8,955 nucleotides of DNA, from positions 1 to 8,955 of the forward strand of contig DQCI01000340.1 of NCBI GenBank assembly GCA_003545125.1, written 5' to 3'. The stretch comes from Paracoccaceae bacterium (GTDB lineage Bacteria > Pseudomonadota > Alphaproteobacteria > Rhodobacterales > Rhodobacteraceae). Position numbers and translations under genes: made by a program. Positions 6,027 to 8,955 of the stretch are shown one piece after another (position 1 is the first letter of the stretch; each line of letters begins with the position of its first letter). Below the pieces are notes generated by a model. It saw nothing but the letters and a program-made list of their open reading frames with translations. It had not been told where the DNA came from and did not search any database.

Positions 6027-7427
6027 TCACCCGTCCCGCGGCGTCACCCGCAGCCAGATCCCGTCCCTGCCGCGTACCGTGAGATGCGCCACCGGCATCG
6101 GCGGGCGCTCCGTCACCGTCTCGAACCGGAACGCGCGCACCAAAAGCGCCAGCAACAGCGGGCCCTCTGCCATGGCGAAGCCCGCGCCGGTGCAGACCCG
6201 GGGTCCGGCGGAAAACGGGATATAGGCATTCCGCAGGCAGGCCTTCCCGTTCTCCGTCGCAAAACGGCCGGGATCGAACGCGTCGGGGCTGTGCCAGAGC
6301 CGTTCGTGGCGGTGGAGGTGCCAGGGGCTCAGCACGATCTGCGCGCCTTTCGGCACGTCGCGCTCCCGAAACCGTTCCGGGCAGGCGGCCGCGCGCACCA
6401 TCATCGGCACTGGCGGGTAGAGGCGAAGCGTCTCGCGAAACACGTCCCGCGTCACCGGCAGCCGTTTCAGGGCCGAAAAGTCGGGCCTATCGGCGCCCAG
6501 CACCGCCGCGGCTTCCGCTGCCACCCTGTCCTGCCAGTCTGGATAGAGCGCGAGCAGGTAGAGCGCCCAGGCCAGCGCCGAGGCGGAGGTCTCATGGCCC
6601 GCAAGGAAGAAGATCGCCACCTGGTCGACCATTTCCTCCGTGTCGAACGCATGCCCGGTCTCGGGATCACGGGTGGTCATGATCTTGGTGGCGAGGTCGT
6701 CGGGGGCTGTCCCGGCCGCGATCTCGGCCATCCGGGCCGCCGTCAGCCGGGTGATCAACCCCCGGATCGCGCGCGCCGTGCGCTTCGTCTCGCGGGCATG
6801 AAAGCGCGGCACCCATTTCGGCAACGGCAGCACCGCGCCGAGGTTCAGCACCGGCTGGGCGCGCTGGTGCGCCTTGAATTCGGCGAACACCGCGCGCGCC
6901 ACATCGTGTTCGATCGGGATCGAGAACAGCGTCCGGAAGATCACGTCCGCCGCCGCTTGCGCCGTCTCGGCTTCGATCTCGACCGGGTGCCCGTCGGCCT
7001 TCTCGCCAAGCCGCGCGACCGCCGCCTGCCCCGCCGCCCACATCGCCGGCAAAGTGTCGCGCAGCCGTCCGCCCTCGAACGCCGGGTCGATGATCCGCCT
7101 TTGCCGTTTCCAGGTCTCACCATTGGTCACGAAGACGGAGTTGCCGAGCAGCGGCGCGAGCCCCTCCCGGATCCGGTCGGACTTGGGGAAATCATCCGGT
7201 TTCTCTTTCAGCACCAGGCGCACGAGCGACGGGTCGTTGCACAGAAAGGAGCGAAAGAACGGCGTGCGGAACTCGGCCATCCAGGCGCGGTAGAGATGCG
7301 CGGGCTGAGCCGAGAGAATGTCGTCGCGAAACAACCTGGCATAGCGGCGCAGCGATACCCGCCGGGCCCGCGCGGGCGGTTTCGGCGGCAAGGGCGGGCG
7401 TACCGGTGGGCGTACGGGCGCGCTCAC
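6027..7427 (-). CDS. Cytochrome P450
   Basis: The 466-residue protein carries all P450 hallmarks. The I-helix oxygen-activation motif is AGHETS (276-281), the K-helix ExxR is ETLR (332-335), the meander-like segment is DAFDPGRF (382-389), and the heme loop FSAGPRVCTG (405-414) has Cys412 as the axial thiolate ligand. It should catalyse NAD(P)H-dependent monooxygenation, with electrons from a ferredoxin system not encoded here. There is no N-terminal membrane anchor; a Pro/Arg-rich tract (residues 5-23, PVRPPVRPPLPPKPP) precedes the fold. The frame is open upstream to 7667, but the GTG at 7427 forms a GTGA overlap with the stop codon of the upstream hydrolase, a classic coupled start, and gives a normal P450 length. 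The substrate is unknown; the overall look is CYP4/CYP102-like (fatty-acid type), at low certainty. Confidence 0.95.
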   Translation of the reverse strand: MSAPVRPPVRPPLPPKPPARARRVSLRRYARLFRDDILSAQPAHLYRAWMAEFRTPFFRSFLCNDPSLVRLVLKEKPDDFPKSDRIREGLAPLLGNSVFVTNGETWKRQRRIIDPAFEGGRLRDTLPAMWAAGQAAVARLGEKADGHPVEIEAETAQAAADVIFRTLFSIPIEHDVARAVFAEFKAHQRAQPVLNLGAVLPLPKWVPRFHARETKRTARAIRGLITRLTAARMAEIAAGTAPDDLATKIMTTRDPETGHAFDTEEMVDQVAIFFLAGHETSASALAWALYLLALYPDWQDRVAAEAAAVLGADRPDFSALKRLPVTRDVFRETLRLYPPVPMMVRAAACPERFRERDVPKGAQIVLSPWHLHRHERLWHSPDAFDPGRFATENGKACLRNAYIPFSAGPRVCTGAGFAMAEGPLLLALLVRAFRFETVTERPPMPVAHLTVRGRDGIWLRVTPRDG

Positions 7428-8731
7428 GGGCGCGTCCCGGTGTATTTCGAGACCGGCGTTTCGATCCGGCTCGCCGACGGCGCGCGGTCGCGGTAGCGGG
7501 TCTCGAGCGACAAGGGCCCGGCGGTGATGCGGAAGTAATCGTAGTCGCCCGGCCGGTCGAAGGCGCAGAGATACTGGAAATGCAGCCGGAAGAACCGCCA
7601 GCGCAGGCTTTTCCAGCGGTCCGGACTGAGCGTTTGCGTGAAGGCCGCCGAGATCACCAGCGGCCAACGCTTGCCCGCGGGCGCGACCCCGCTCACCGCC
7701 ACCGGATCGCAGAGCGCAAAGGCACAGCCATCGCCAGGGGCTGTCACGTCGACCCAGGGGATATCGGCGGCAGACAGATACGCGAGGTCGGCCCGCAGCC
7801 GATCCGCGTCCGGCAGGAAGCTCACCATCGGCACCACCTGCCCGAGCGTGAGCAGGGCAAGGCGCGGGCCGTGGGCGGGGATACGGCCCTGCCGGTGAAG
7901 GTCGGCAAGCACCGAGACCGCAAGATGCGCCCCGGACGAGTGACCGACCACCAACACTTCGTCGAGGTCTTCCTCCAGAGCGTCGGCGATCCGCATCGCG
8001 AAGTCTTTGATCCGGGCCTCAAGCTCCGGCGGATTGGCGCCCCGGGCCGCGGCGGAATAGGCGTAATCGTGCATCAGGTAGTAGACGTAAAGGCGGTTGT
8101 CGACGTTCCTGAAATGCGTGAGCACCGCGAGCGCGCCGAGCGCCCCGAGCAGCCCCGCCACGATCCATTGCTTGTCTGCAAGCCGCACGCCAAAACCCGC
8201 TGCCTGCCCCAGCCAGCCCATCGCCCAGGTGACGATCAGCGCCACCAGCAAGCCGGCGAAAACCGCCGCCACCGCCTGGAGAAGGAGCATGCCCACCGGG
8301 TAGAGCGCGGCGATCACCGGGCCTTTCCTCAGCCGCATGAGCCGCGCGAGCGTGCCGGTGGCAAGATAGGTCCAGGCGGTGCGCGCCATGATCCAGTAGG
8401 TCCGCGCGATCCCGTGATCCATACTGGCGCGCACGATGTCGGACCAGACCAGCACGTCGAAGTCGGTGTTCACCGGCGCCCCGTCCTGGACCGCGTTGAC
8501 CCGCCAACCATACCCGCGCGCGCCCTGCCCGTCGGAGGTCCCCCCGCCCGGTCGCGCGCGGTTCCCCTGGCCGACCCGTCCGGTGAGATCGAGTACATAG
8601 CCGGATATTTTCGCCTGGGCGCGGCCCTCGCGGCGGTAAAGCTCTCGGTAGCGGCGCGGATGGATCGGGTCGTATCCGGGGAGGTAAAACACCCTCCGGC
8701 GGCGGATCTCGGAATGGACGGGACTGCTCAT
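7424..8731 (-). CDS. Membrane-anchored alpha/beta-hydrolase-like protein (GHSSG serine hydrolase), function unknown
   Basis: The 435-residue product starts MSSPVHSEIRRRRVFYLPGYDP. A hydrophobic strand followed by G-Y-D-P is typical of the first strand and oxyanion loop of alpha/beta hydrolases. The nucleophile elbow VLVVGHSSGAHLAVSV places the probable catalytic Ser at 265. Asp334 (APGDGCAF) and His384 (RLHFQYL) are possible triad partners, by inference only. Between the first strand and the elbow is an insert with two or three membrane segments (about 140-178 and 189-206), so it should be held in the inner membrane. I do not recognise a named family; lipase, esterase or depolymerase activity are all possible. 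The last four bases overlap the P450 start, so the two are cotranscribed and probably act on linked substrates. The ATG at 8731 has no clear ribosome binding site; the frame extends to 8857, but that part is not family-like. Confidence 0.75.
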   Translation of the reverse strand: MSSPVHSEIRRRRVFYLPGYDPIHPRRYRELYRREGRAQAKISGYVLDLTGRVGQGNRARPGGGTSDGQGARGYGWRVNAVQDGAPVNTDFDVLVWSDIVRASMDHGIARTYWIMARTAWTYLATGTLARLMRLRKGPVIAALYPVGMLLLQAVAAVFAGLLVALIVTWAMGWLGQAAGFGVRLADKQWIVAGLLGALGALAVLTHFRNVDNRLYVYYLMHDYAYSAAARGANPPELEARIKDFAMRIADALEEDLDEVLVVGHSSGAHLAVSVLADLHRQGRIPAHGPRLALLTLGQVVPMVSFLPDADRLRADLAYLSAADIPWVDVTAPGDGCAFALCDPVAVSGVAPAGKRWPLVISAAFTQTLSPDRWKSLRWRFFRLHFQYLCAFDRPGDYDYFRITAGPLSLETRYRDRAPSASRIETPVSKYTGTRP

Positions 8732-8760
8732 GGCCCGGGGGGGTACTCGCGTTTTGAGCG

Positions 8761-8789
8761 AGCATAGACCGGGAAAGCCGCGCTGGTAA
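8761..8789 (-). promoter_or_regulatory. Candidate promoter of the hydrolase-P450 operon
   Basis: On the minus strand TTACCA (8784-8789) is followed after 17 bases by TATGCT (8761-8766), each 4 of 6 to consensus. A start near 8754 would leave a leader of about 23 bases before the ATG at 8731. The match is weak, but it is the best-spaced pair in this stretch. Confidence 0.35.
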
Positions 8790-8811
8790 GCCCGCCAACC
8801 CTGCGCGCGTC

Positions 8812-8838
8812 CTTTTTCTTGGCGAAAATACTCCGGGG
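8812..8838 (-). repeat. Rhodobacteraceae-type intergenic motif (GGAGTATTTTCGCCAAGAAAAAG)
   Basis: Read on the minus strand, the stretch runs CCCCGGAGTATTTT then CGCCAAGAAAAAGG. I recall closely similar GGAGTATTT...AAGAAAAAG sequences scattered between genes in many Rhodobacteraceae genomes, usually near gene ends. Its role is not known to me. Only one copy is in the window, so repetitiveness cannot be shown here. Confidence 0.5.
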
Positions 8839-8840
8839 GT

Positions 8841-8955
8841 TTGGGGGCGTACCCCAAGGTTCATTTGCAGTTGGAAGCGGGTCGCGGGTTCCTGACGCGG
8901 TTTCCCGGCACAGCGCAGCAACGCCCCCCGTCCAGGTGGCACCCCTCCGGGGTGA
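8841..8955. other. Right-edge region without a recognisable gene; two small hairpins
   Basis: A 6-base-pair stem TTGGGG/CCCCAA (8841-8846 with 8852-8857) stands beside the intergenic motif. A second stem CACCCC-TCC-GGGGTG (8940-8954) lies at the very edge. Neither is followed by a T run within the window. No start, ribosome binding site or family-like protein is seen, so this is probably intergenic sequence leading to a gene beyond the window. Confidence 0.35.

Noticed and set aside
6084..7496. Long plus-strand open frame opposite the P450 gene
   Set aside because: The opposite strand encodes every P450 hallmark; this frame is its complement shadow.
7406..8767. Long plus-strand open frame opposite the hydrolase gene
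   Set aside because: It has a biased Arg/His/Gly composition and no motifs. The minus-strand frame has a catalytic elbow, membrane segments and a coupled stop/start with the P450.
8940..8954. CACCCC/GGGGTG hairpin at the right edge as a terminator
   Set aside because: The stem is short and the window ends before any T run could be seen, so no direction or function can be assigned.

Overview
The window looks like chromosomal DNA from a GC-rich alphaproteobacterium, most likely of the Rhodobacteraceae (Roseobacter/Rhodobacter group). The long N-terminal extension of ribosomal protein S9, the pairing of a MocR-type regulator with a DUF1127 mini-protein, and a GGAGTATTTTCGCCAAGAAAAAG-like intergenic motif at the right end all fit this. 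The lineage is judged from recalled family features, not from a search.

Left edge (1-461): an open frame leaving the window on the minus strand resembles the N-terminus of a tyrosine-recombinase integrase. It lies just beyond the 3' end of a complete tRNA-Arg(CCG), the classic layout of a tRNA-targeted genomic island whose body would extend to the left. The tRNA has its own plausible promoter and sits downstream of the rpsI terminator. Core block (488-1595): rplM-rpsI (L13-S9), a two-gene ribosomal-protein operon on the minus strand. Its best promoter overlaps the stop codon of the gene upstream.

Middle (1592-3409): a MocR/PdxR-type regulator (GntR helix-turn-helix fused to a fold-type I aminotransferase domain) is transcribed away from a 77-residue DUF1127 protein. 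The gap between them holds four ATTGT-headed direct repeats at roughly whole-turn spacing plus a perfect TTGTAT-CA-ATACAA palindrome. This is a strong candidate for a shared operator. A textbook terminator follows the small gene.

Right half (3418-8955): a SLAC1/TehA-family anion channel, a PaaI-like hotdog thioesterase and a divergent ECHDC3-like crotonase. The crotonase lacks both canonical hydratase glutamates. Then, on the minus strand, comes a two-gene operon of a membrane-anchored serine hydrolase (GHSSG) and a cytochrome P450, coupled by a GTGA stop/start overlap. The most interesting points are the island junction, the phased operator array, the P450-hydrolase pair and the crotonase with altered catalytic residues. 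No CRISPR array, complete insertion sequence, phage structural gene or obvious defence system is visible.
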